This document shows, in pieces, positions 1 through 5,835 of a DNA stretch of 7,598 nucleotides (its first letter is position 1; the number at the start of each line of letters is the position of its first letter). A program made the position numbers and the translations under genes. The stretch covers positions 1 through 7,598 of the forward strand of contig JAOUKW010000197.1 of the NCBI GenBank assembly GCA_029882335.1, given 5' to 3'. This stretch comes from Candidatus Heimdallarchaeota archaeon. Its GTDB lineage: Archaea; Asgardarchaeota; Heimdallarchaeia; Heimdallarchaeales; Kariarchaeaceae. The notes under the pieces are model-generated. The model did not search any database. It saw only the letters and a program-made list of their open reading frames with translations, and was not told where the DNA came from.

Positions 1-658
1 TAGTAATAGGATTGAAACTTTGTAATTTCAAGGGTATTTAAAAATTCAATAAAAAGTCACAATTGACAAATACCTAGTAATAGGATTGAAACATTCTTGA
101 AAGTCATAAATGATCTTTCCGTGAGTAGAAGTCACAATTGACAAATACCTAGTAATAGGATTGAAACGTAAAACTTGACGCATTCACAAATTCTGAAGCC
201 TCAATGGTCACAATTGACAAATACCTAGTAATAGGATTGAAACAAGAAATCACTAGTTCCTATAGGGGGATTATCCCACGCGGTCACAATTGACAAATAC
301 CTAGTAATAGGATTGAAACCCCACAGTATCAGTTACGCGAGGAGATTGAAAGTTAAATGTCACAATTGACAAATACCTAGTAATAGGATTGAAACGAGGC
401 TAGAAGTTTACTCAATATTTCTGATAACTGTATGTCACAATTGACAAATACCTAGTAATAGGATTGAAACAATACCAATTTGCAGTGTCTGCTGTATTGC
501 CTGTATCAGTCACAATTGACAAATACCTAGTAATAGGATTGAAACGATAGATTTAGTTGCGATCCAAATATAACAATTGACAAAGTCACAATTGACAAAT
601 ACCTAGTAATAGGATTGAAACACAATCATAGCATTTAATGATTGTATGACCAGTTTTA

Positions 659-695
659 GTCACAATTGGCAAATACCTATCACTAGGATTGAAAC
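659..695 (+). repeat. Diverged CRISPR repeat 10 with swapped hairpin loop
   Basis: This copy differs from the consensus at repeat positions 11 (A to G), 22, 23 and 25. The last three changes turn the hairpin loop from GTAA to TCAC while the CCTA/TAGG stem and the ATTGAAAC tag remain intact. It therefore probably remains processable. The next copy carries the same loop, so the two share an origin. Confidence 0.93.
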
Positions 696-733
696 ATTCT
701 TAGTTCGTATTTTGCGATATCGAAATTTAAGTA

Positions 734-770
734 GTCGCATTTGAAGCATACCTATCACTAGGATTGAAAC
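734..770 (+). repeat. Diverged CRISPR repeat 11
   Basis: It has eight mismatches to the consensus (repeat positions 4, 7, 12, 13, 14, 22, 23, 25). Five lie in the 5' half. The other three are the TCAC loop shared with repeat 10. The CCTA/TAGG stem and the terminal ATTGAAAC are perfect, so the processing half is kept while the 5' half drifts. Confidence 0.92.
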
Positions 771-807
771 CCAGAGTTTCGTTCATAAACTCGAAGCCAT
801 CCATCAA

Positions 808-844
808 GCCGCATTCAGACCATACCTACACTCATGATTAATAC
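808..844 (+). repeat. Decayed CRISPR repeat 12 (fossil repeat)
   Basis: A 37-nt stretch starts exactly 37 nt after repeat 11. It aligns without gaps to repeat 11 at 24 of 37 positions, including GCATT near the start, CATACCTA in the middle and GATT near the end. The hairpin stem is lost (CCTA no longer faces TAGG) and the tag has become ATTAATAC. It should no longer be recognised by Cas6. The in-register spacing is the main argument that it is a real former repeat. Confidence 0.7.
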
Positions 845-965
845 ATCAAATCCCATTCCTACCTACACCTTCAGTAACATCACTGAACCGAAATCCACAT
901 TCTTAAAATCAGAAAGTAATCAGAAAAAACCGAGAATACCAACTCTAACCAACAAATTACATTAA
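845..965. other. Trailer gap between CRISPR array and convergent TPR gene
   Basis: This 121-nt stretch has no open frame worth calling. CCTACCTACACC near 857-868 resembles the middle of decayed repeat 12 (CATACCTACAC) and could be a still older repeat, but its spacing is wrong. Plus-strand array transcripts and the minus-strand TPR transcript converge here. No clear hairpin terminator is visible. Confidence 0.5.
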
Positions 966-2375
966 TCATAAAATAAAATACTTAAATTCCTCAAGATCTC
1001 GAATATTAGTGAAATCATCATCAGTTTTTGCAAGCTCAATATACTCAGAGTCTAATTCAATTGCCGTTTTGAGTGCATCAATACTTAGATTCGCTTTGTT
1101 CAGTATAGAATAAATACAAGCAATGTTGTACCAAGCGTTGCTACGATCAGGTTCTATTTTAACAGCCAGATGATATAAATCAATGGCCTCCACAAACCTT
1201 CCCAAATTATACAGGGAATAAGCGCAATTCTCGATGACTGTCGCATCATCTGGATATATTTCTAATGCAATCTTATATTTTTCACATGCTTCCTCATATT
1301 TCTTCAAACCATCCAACGCCAATCCCCAGTTATTATATGCATAGGAGTATTTTGGATCTATTTCTAATGAAATCTTTAATTTATCAATGGCTTCTTCATA
1401 TCTACCTAAATTACATAAAGCAAGACCCCAATTATTATAAGCATATGAATTTTTTGGATCTAATTCTGTAGCAATTTTATATTTTTCACATGCTTCCTCA
1501 TGTCGATCGAGTTCATCTAATGTATTTCCCCAATTATAATAAAGATTAGTATCGCCCTGATTTAATTCGACAGCAATTTCATATAATTCACATTCCTCTT
1601 CAAATTTCTCCAATTGATGTAATGAATTTCCCCAGTTAAAATAAAGCTTAAAATCACCAGGATGTAATTCAACGCCAATCTTGTATTTTTCGCATGCCTC
1701 CTCATATCTTTCGAGTTCATCCAATGCATTTCCCCATTTATAATAAATCATAGTATCAGCAGAATTTAATTCCACAGCAATTTTGTATTTTTCACATGCT
1801 TCCTCAAATAGTCTCAATTGTAGTAATGAATTCCCCCAGTTATAATACACCTTAGCTTCATCAGGATCTAATTCTAAGGCAATTTTGTATTTTTCAATAG
1901 ATTCTTCATATTTTCCCTGTAATTGTAATGTATTACCCCAATTCATATATGTCCAACAGTGAGCTTCAATTTCGATTGATTCCATATATTTTTTTATTGC
2001 CTCGTCGTATCTCCCTAAACTAACTAATGCATTACCCCAGTTCATATATGTCCAAGGGTGAGGATCAAGTTCTGCCGATTCCATATACCTATCTATAGCT
2101 TCCTTATAGTTCCCAAGGCCATCTAATGCCAATCCCCAGCCATAGTAGATATAATCATATTCAGGATCAATATCTGCCCCATCTTGATATATTTTTATTG
2201 CCTCATCAAACTGCCCTAATCTATACAGAGATTGCCCCCACCAATAATAAGCACTCACTTGATTAAAATCGATTTCAATTATTTTTTGATATATTTCAAT
2301 TGCCTTTCCAAACTCAGATTGATCATAAAATTGACTGCCCAATCGTATCAATTCCTCAATATTATCATCATTCAT
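966..2375 (-). CDS. Tetratricopeptide (TPR) repeat protein, about 13 repeats
   Basis: The 469-residue product is almost wholly TPR units, which form stacked helical pairs used as protein-binding scaffolds. Units run at about residues 9-42, 43-76, 77-110, 111-143, 144-176, 177-210, 211-244, 245-278, 279-312, 313-346, 347-380, 381-414 and 415-448. Most show the family pattern of W at position 4 (NWGN), L-x-x-L-x-x-Y/F-E-E-A and a closing ELDP. The tail, TDDDFTNIRDLEEF, is the usual C-terminal cap. Units 4 and 5 are 33 rather than 34 residues. There is no signal peptide or membrane segment, so it is probably cytoplasmic. The ATG at 2375 is preceded on its strand by GAAGGT, a modest Shine-Dalgarno. 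It is divergent from the membrane protein gene and convergent with the CRISPR array. The partner is unknown, and nothing ties it to CRISPR immunity except position. The fold assignment is very sure, the role is not. Confidence 0.95.
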   Translation of the reverse strand: MNDDNIEELIRLGSQFYDQSEFGKAIEIYQKIIEIDFNQVSAYYWWGQSLYRLGQFDEAIKIYQDGADIDPEYDYIYYGWGLALDGLGNYKEAIDRYMESAELDPHPWTYMNWGNALVSLGRYDEAIKKYMESIEIEAHCWTYMNWGNTLQLQGKYEESIEKYKIALELDPDEAKVYYNWGNSLLQLRLFEEACEKYKIAVELNSADTMIYYKWGNALDELERYEEACEKYKIGVELHPGDFKLYFNWGNSLHQLEKFEEECELYEIAVELNQGDTNLYYNWGNTLDELDRHEEACEKYKIATELDPKNSYAYNNWGLALCNLGRYEEAIDKLKISLEIDPKYSYAYNNWGLALDGLKKYEEACEKYKIALEIYPDDATVIENCAYSLYNLGRFVEAIDLYHLAVKIEPDRSNAWYNIACIYSILNKANLSIDALKTAIELDSEYIELAKTDDDFTNIRDLEEFKYFIL

Positions 2376-2398
2376 AATTTATCGACCTTCGGGCTATG

Positions 2399-2410
2399 GC
2401 TATATTTTGC
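2399..2410. promoter_or_regulatory. Possible shared (bidirectional) TATA element
   Basis: The 78-bp gap between two divergent genes contains GCTATATTTTGC, which reads as a TATA-like box on either strand. Its AT core (2401-2408) is about 26 nt from a start site near 2378 on the minus strand, giving the TPR gene an almost leaderless transcript. It is also about 46 nt before the GTG on the plus strand, giving a leader of roughly 20-25 nt. Archaeal TATA boxes work at about that distance, but the match to TTTAWATA is imperfect. Confidence 0.35.
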
Positions 2411-2453
2411 TTTTCTTCATTAAACCTGTGGATTATCATATAATTAAAGGAAT

Positions 2454-3125
2454 GTGAACAAAATTCGGAAATATGAATTGAGTTTTCTAAATGACAATAA
2501 TTTAAAATTATGTGCGACAATAATGGCTTTTTGGAGTATCCCTAGTTTACTGATCTATGTTGGATTTTTGCAAACATATGGTGAATTATTAGGATTACTT
2601 GCAGATCTTGCAGGTATTGTTCTAAACGTAATTGGTCTTATCTTTTGGTTTTTGCTTGCAAAAGCACTTGAAAAAGATAATGACAAAGCATCACTTGCAA
2701 TAAGAATATTTGGAACCCTTTCCTTTTTATTTTATACTGGATCGATAATTTGGATCCTTATTGATTCTACCTATTTTTATAAGGCAGCCGGTCCTGGTTT
2801 TGCAGGAGACTTTTTTGCTGGTTTAGCTTTAGTAACAGTAATGCTTGTAATTAAGGATAGAGAAGGTGTAAGTAAGAAGTTTCTTATCTTTGTATCCCTC
2901 AACTCATTTGGTAAATTGATGGCTGGTTCCTACTATTACTATCCACCGCTCCATAGGCGATTAAACGATGCATTTTTTACATTGAATGGTGGAGGCGAAG
3001 TTGATGTGTTTGGTGTGTTTATGGTAATAGTTTTCTCTATAATTGGTTACCTACTTGTTAATGTTATAGTTGCATTTTGGTTTAGGAACTATACAAAGAA
3101 CGATATTATCAAAATAGAAGATTAA
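2454..3125 (+). CDS. Six-helix integral membrane protein of unknown function
   Basis: The 223-residue product is strongly hydrophobic. Likely membrane helices are at about residues 20-39, 45-71, 82-103, 115-133, 142-159 (weaker) and 184-210. The loops are short and charged, including ALEKDNDKAS near 71-80 and KDREGVSKK near 134-142. Between the last two helices is an unusual SYYYYPPLHRRL stretch (159-170). I recognise no family and see no catalytic motif. The GTG start is chosen because AAAGGA lies just upstream, although the spacing is short. An in-frame ATG at 2523 (residue 24) would clip into the first helix and is less likely. An out-of-frame ATG at 2452 is followed directly by a stop. 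Its only close neighbour is the divergent TPR gene, so the two may share promoter DNA, and a functional link is speculation. Confidence 0.85.
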   Translation: MNKIRKYELSFLNDNNLKLCATIMAFWSIPSLLIYVGFLQTYGELLGLLADLAGIVLNVIGLIFWFLLAKALEKDNDKASLAIRIFGTLSFLFYTGSIIWILIDSTYFYKAAGPGFAGDFFAGLALVTVMLVIKDREGVSKKFLIFVSLNSFGKLMAGSYYYYPPLHRRLNDAFFTLNGGGEVDVFGVFMVIVFSIIGYLLVNVIVAFWFRNYTKNDIIKIED

Positions 3126-3302
3126 ATCCTCTTGGTTAAAATTAGAAATTTTTCTATATCATATGATAATACCAATAGCTTTTACCAATATACTTCTTAA
3201 TAAAAGTTTAATCAAATGATTTTTCTAATCTAACTTGAGGAGATTATTTCTTTGAATTAAATTAAATTATGAAGTAGATATCTAAACTTTAATCAAAAAA
3301 TA

Positions 3303-3310
3303 TTTATAAA
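3303..3310 (+). promoter_or_regulatory. Archaeal TATA-like box, TTTATAAA
   Basis: Seven of eight bases match the box-A consensus TTTAWATA. Transcription would start near 3330-3336 and immediately run into the hairpin at 3342-3369. That would give the acetyltransferase mRNA a leader of about 165 nt, or drive a separate small RNA. In such AT-rich DNA the motif may be chance. Confidence 0.3.
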
Positions 3311-3341
3311 TTATGTTTTGTCGTACTTCTATGTTTCTTGA

Positions 3342-3369
3342 TTAAGATAATATTGGATTATTATCTTAA
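3342..3369. repeat. Perfect 11-bp inverted repeat, 6-nt loop
   Basis: TTAAGATAATA (3342-3352) is the exact reverse complement of TATTATCTTAA (3359-3369), with TTGGAT between. It could be an RNA hairpin near the 5' end of a leader, a weak terminator or a protein-binding site. No T-run follows it directly, which argues against a simple intrinsic terminator. Confidence 0.65.
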
Positions 3370-3462
3370 ATAAGGTAACATCCCAATTATCGTAATAGTT
3401 TACAGTTCTACAATGAAATTCTTCTTTTGAACTTGGATATTAACGATTAATTGCATCCACTC

Positions 3463-3479
3463 ACAAATATGATATTTGT
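3463..3479. promoter_or_regulatory. Perfect 17-bp palindrome, candidate operator
   Basis: ACAAATAT-G-ATATTTGT is an 8-bp perfect inverted repeat around a single G, ending 20 nt before the acetyltransferase ATG and 8 nt before its Shine-Dalgarno. The size and symmetry suit a dimeric winged-helix or ribbon-helix-helix repressor. The one-base loop makes an RNA hairpin unlikely, which favours a DNA site. No regulator gene is visible next to it. Confidence 0.5.
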
Positions 3480-3487
3480 TATTAATA

Positions 3488-3494
3488 AGGTGAT
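3488..3494 (+). promoter_or_regulatory. Strong Shine-Dalgarno, AGGTGAT
   Basis: AGGTGAT is fully complementary to the conserved 16S rRNA 3' end (ATCACCT) and lies 5 nt before the ATG at 3500. It fixes that start and shows that this gene uses leadered initiation, unlike the gene at 5836. Confidence 0.75.
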
Positions 3495-3499
3495 AATTT

Positions 3500-4339
3500 A
3501 TGTATGAAACAAGGGAATTTTGGAAAAAAACAATATTTGAATATGCTTCACCTTACAATATAATAGAGCAGAGACCAACATATGTATTTATACACAATAA
3601 AAGAACTAATAAAATGTCGATATCTTACCTAAATTTTGAAAATGACCAACAATTTTTAGATGAACTCAAGGAATTAAAACAATATGGACTAGATAATGAT
3701 TGTAAATCTCTTGGAATAACTGTGTGCAATAGGGATCCATACTTTATAGACAAGTCCTCCTTGGAACAATTAGGTGTTAAACCAGTCACTGAACTTGCAT
3801 TATTGGGATTGGAAGTCAGCCAAGAGGTTTTAGATAAATTGAACGAAAGGCATATATCAAATGACTATACACTAAAAGAAATCGAATTTGATGTTGTATT
3901 AGAAAATAAAGAGATCCACAAATTATTATTCAATCATTTTCCAAGCCAACTATTTGAAAGCATAGAAAATACACCTAGAGTATTACAAAATTGGCATGAA
4001 AGCACATCAGAACATTCTCAAAAATATTTTATTGTGGAATACATAAATTCTCAAACAAATGAAATTCAAATAGTGGGATTAAGTAAATATATCCACTTTT
4101 TAAAAGGAGTAAAGAAGGAGATGATGTATTTAGCCATAGCTGTTACAGATAAAAATCATAGAGGTAACGGATTGTATAAGGCATTACTTGCTATAAGAAT
4201 GAAATACGCTTTAATTGAAGGTGCTAAGTTTTGCTATACAGATTCTGATGTATCCACTTCATATCCAATTCTTAGAAAAATGGGGATGGAGGAAATCTAT
4301 CGGCAGTTTTTATATGTATTAAATTACAAAGAATCCTAG
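3500..4339 (+). CDS. GNAT-family N-acetyltransferase, likely tandem GNAT fold
   Basis: The 279-residue product carries a recognisable GNAT domain in its C-terminal half (about 128-275), the fold that moves an acetyl group from acetyl-CoA to an amine. A hydrophobic strand MMYLAIAV (208-215) leads into the acetyl-CoA loop N-H-R-G-N-G (219-224). This is the R/Q-x-x-G-x-G/A motif A with N in the first place, followed by the helix LYKALLAIRMKYALIEGA. The end, ILRKMGMEEIYRQFLYVL (257-274), is the usual last helix and strands. The N-terminal half has a similar ending, SLEQLGVKPVTELALLGLEV (87-106), but no CoA loop. It is probably a degenerate second GNAT unit. The substrate cannot be read from the sequence. 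It stands alone with its own leader, Shine-Dalgarno and upstream palindrome, which suggests regulated expression. Family assignment is firm, the duplication is inference. Confidence 0.85.
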   Translation: MYETREFWKKTIFEYASPYNIIEQRPTYVFIHNKRTNKMSISYLNFENDQQFLDELKELKQYGLDNDCKSLGITVCNRDPYFIDKSSLEQLGVKPVTELALLGLEVSQEVLDKLNERHISNDYTLKEIEFDVVLENKEIHKLLFNHFPSQLFESIENTPRVLQNWHESTSEHSQKYFIVEYINSQTNEIQIVGLSKYIHFLKGVKKEMMYLAIAVTDKNHRGNGLYKALLAIRMKYALIEGAKFCYTDSDVSTSYPILRKMGMEEIYRQFLYVLNYKES

Positions 4340-4684
4340 TGTTAATGCAAGGTATATTTCACATAAAGTAGTTCAAATCAGCAACTTCATATTATGTAAT
4401 TACAAACCTCAAATATTTTATTTTGCATTAATATTGATTTTACCAATATTGATACTTCATGATAGGGAATAACACCACCTTAATGTAGGATGAAAATTGA
4501 ATATATCATTTTAATTAACAATTTGATGTCTATTCGCTCATCCTCAACTGAAGCAGGTATCTGTATTGAAAACCGATTTCGTATTAAACAGTCAATATCA
4601 TGATAATAATTTAGGAAGGTAAACAGAATCGGTTTATTATTTGTTAACTTCCTTATTATTTCGAGTGCAACTTTTATCTCATAA
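4340..4684. other. Gap between acetyltransferase and gene remnant
   Basis: The plus strand here is broken by stops in all frames. Small repeats are visible: palindrome TGTAATTACA (4395-4404), direct repeat AATATTGAT (4430-4438 and 4445-4453), palindrome TATCATGATA (4596-4605), and a 9-bp inverted repeat AAACCGATT (4570-4578) against AATCGGTTT (4627-4635). A doubtful minus-strand ORF covers 4480-4698. No RNA gene is recognised. Confidence 0.5.
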
Positions 4685-4698
4685 TGTAATAATTTCAT
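4480..4698 (-). CDS. Doubtful small ORF, 72 residues
   Basis: It is an ATG-started frame whose product begins MKLLHYEIKVALEII and ends in a hydrophobic, basic tail (IKLLIKMIYSIFIL). Its codons look ordinary for this genome and no plus-strand frame competes over most of it. I recognise no family and see no Shine-Dalgarno. Its 5' end overlaps the broken end of the plus-strand remnant by 14 nt. It could be a real small gene, a fragment of a rearranged gene, or chance in AT-rich DNA. Confidence 0.25.
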   Translation of the reverse strand: MKLLHYEIKVALEIIRKLTNNKPILFTFLNYYHDIDCLIRNRFSIQIPASVEDERIDIKLLIKMIYSIFILH

Positions 4699-5218
4699 AT
4701 ATAATAGTTATTCAATTTCTTATACAACTGAATTAGGAGTCGAGGTTGAAGGGATAGGAGTTTCTGTAGGTAGAACAGATACAGTTGGATTAAATCTTTA
4801 TACACATACCCTGAAAAGAGCTTTTCAAACAGGTTTATCTGCAAAAGGAGATGGAGATGGATTCGGCAATTGGTATCCAGCAGCATCTGGTGAAACCATA
4901 GTAACATCTTATTCATCAATAACTTCCTTAAGAGTACTAGATGCATGGATATTATCAGTATTAAACACTGCCATTAAATCAATGGGCAGTGGGCAATATT
5001 TTGACTTGTGGTTGGAATTCCAATATCAATGGAAAGCAATATGGGAAGAATCATATAACTGTGGATTATTTAATCTATTTACATGTTATAGAACTATAAC
5101 ATCTACCCTTACTTATGATGGAGACCTTCAATTAGGTAGACCTGGTAGATTAGATGGCGATTCTGCATCAGATGAAGAAATTTGGAGACAGAAAGTTAAT
5201 TCAGACTGCTATCCCTAA
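4685..5218 (+). pseudogene. 5'-truncated gene remnant, unknown (possibly secreted) protein
   Basis: One plus-strand frame is open for 177 codons from just after a TAA (4682-4684) to a TAA at 5216-5218. It has no ATG, GTG or TTG until ATG 4982, which lies in mid-domain. Codon use looks coding (GGA, ACA, AGA, TCA) and G content is clearly higher than in the flanks. The product starts with an alternating, strand-like segment (TELGVEVEGIGVSVGRTD), then NLYTHTLKRAF and GDGDGFGNWYPAASGE. A probable helix follows (LRVLDAWILSVLNTAIKS), then a tryptophan-rich part with two cysteines (YNCGLFNLFTCY), and it ends NSDCYP. Glycine and aromatic richness and the cysteines fit an extracellular protein, but I recognise no family. 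The missing start suggests loss of the 5' end by deletion, rearrangement or an upstream frameshift. Use of a rare ATT/ATA start is less likely. A functional protein starting at 4982 would have only 78 residues. Confidence 0.6.
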
Positions 5219-5795
5219 ATTTAAGAGACCTTACCCCTTAACAGAAAACACAGATAATATCATAGATAAGTTTTTATAAATTAAACATAAATTTGAAATC
5301 AAACACGTAAGTTCGACAGTTATTTAATGGTTAATAGAACACTACAATGAATTTACCTTTTCAATAATGAGCAGTAGTTCACCATAATTAGCAGATATTA
5401 AATAAAACATTTACTTGTTTTTTATGCAATTATCATAATAACAAAAAATTAGTAAATAAAATTATGAACTTTATTTAGATAAATCCCAAAAATAAAAATT
5501 GTTTAATTACAATTCGTTTACCAATAATGAATTAAACTATTTAGGTTTTCGTAAACAAAGTTAATTATTATCACCGAATCATTAAAATTAGTAAGTGTAA
5601 GATTTATTCAACATTAATTATTATAAATTACAATTTTTCACCAATATAGACAACTCATTTTCTGTACCTATCCTAAAATTGAAGATATCAGTACTTTTGG
5701 CATCAGGATATTATATTTCTTCTACGCATATGTGGGTAAAGAAGTAATTTTAAATTTATAATTTTTAATCCAAATAACACAATTATTTCCCCAAA
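5219..5795. other. Long AT-rich intergenic region, no gene seen
   Basis: About 580 nt without a supported frame on either strand. A weak TTAAG/CTTAA hairpin (5221-5225 and 5237-5241) follows the remnant's stop, and AATTGT/ACAATT (5497-5502 and 5509-5514) is a short inverted repeat. A GTTCGA motif near 5312 was examined as a tRNA T-loop and rejected. No tRNA or other structured RNA was recognised. The right end carries the promoter of the downstream operon. Confidence 0.6.
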
Positions 5796-5803
5796 TTTAA
5801 ATA
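5796..5803 (+). promoter_or_regulatory. Archaeal box-A promoter, TTTAAATA
   Basis: A perfect match to the archaeal TATA consensus TTTAWATA, preceded by CCCCAAA in the position of the TFB recognition element. A start of transcription 25-27 nt downstream falls near 5826, about 10 nt before the ATG at 5836. The mRNA would be nearly leaderless, which fits the absence of a Shine-Dalgarno there. Confidence 0.6.
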
Positions 5804-5835
5804 ATTATATTAACTATATTGTATTGCTATCAACT

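Larger units (their letters stand above)
1..844 (+). CRISPR. CRISPR array, trailer-proximal part, 37-nt repeats
   Basis: Full repeats lie at 56-92, 131-167, 207-243, 283-319, 359-395, 434-470, 509-545 and 585-621, all identical over 37 nt. The left edge (1-18) carries the last 18 nt of another copy. Diverged copies follow at 659-695 (4 mismatches), 734-770 (8 mismatches) and 808-844 (about half to two thirds identical). The eleven spacers are 37-39 nt and unrelated to each other. The repeat begins GTCACAATTG and ends ATTGAAAC, the 8-nt tag typical of Cas6-processed type I and type III arrays. Just before it sits CCTA-GTAA-TAGG, a 4-bp stem whose 3' base directly precedes the tag, as expected for a Cas6 cut. 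The tag orientation and the decay to the right place the leader to the left, outside the window, with transcription on the plus strand. No cas gene is present, so the subtype cannot be assigned. Confidence 0.98.
3126..3499. other. AT-rich 374-nt intergenic region with two inverted repeats
   Basis: No gene is visible. A T-rich tract soon after the upstream stop (about 3150-3156) could serve as an archaeal terminator. The right half holds a TATA-like TTTATAAA (3303-3310), a perfect hairpin (3342-3369), a 17-bp palindrome (3463-3479) and the Shine-Dalgarno of the acetyltransferase gene, each listed separately. The length and structure suggest a regulated leader. Confidence 0.6.

Noticed and set aside
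343..351. GATTGAAAG inside spacer 5 as a hidden partial repeat
   Set aside because: Only 8 nt match the repeat end, no similarity extends upstream, and the spacing does not fit the array.
585..621. TTGACA and TAATAG inside the CRISPR repeat as a bacterial promoter
   Set aside because: The two elements are only 9 nt apart rather than about 17, and the window appears archaeal.
845..890. A thirteenth CRISPR repeat beyond the fossil copy
   Set aside because: ACCTACAC recurs, but it lies about 25 nt too early and no other part of the repeat aligns.
1265..1471. Plus-strand open frame of 68 codons
   Set aside because: It lies wholly within the TPR gene on the other strand. Its product is a low-complexity shadow of the 102-nt repeat units.
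2232..2423. Plus-strand open frame of 63 codons
   Set aside because: It is a shadow of the 5' end of the TPR gene extending into the divergent promoter gap, with no ribosome site or protein-like character.
4340..4700. An insertion sequence between the acetyltransferase and the remnant
   Set aside because: No transposase motif, terminal inverted repeats or target-site duplication could be found. The only inverted repeat is 9 bp and internal.
4695..4946. Minus-strand open frame of 83 codons
   Set aside because: It is antisense to the remnant at 4685-5218, whose plus frame has far better codon use. The product is leucine-rich, as expected from a shadow frame.
5305..5325. GTTCGA motif resembling a tRNA T-loop
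   Set aside because: The base expected to pair with G53 is not C, the flanks do not form a T-stem, and no acceptor or anticodon arm can be drawn around it.
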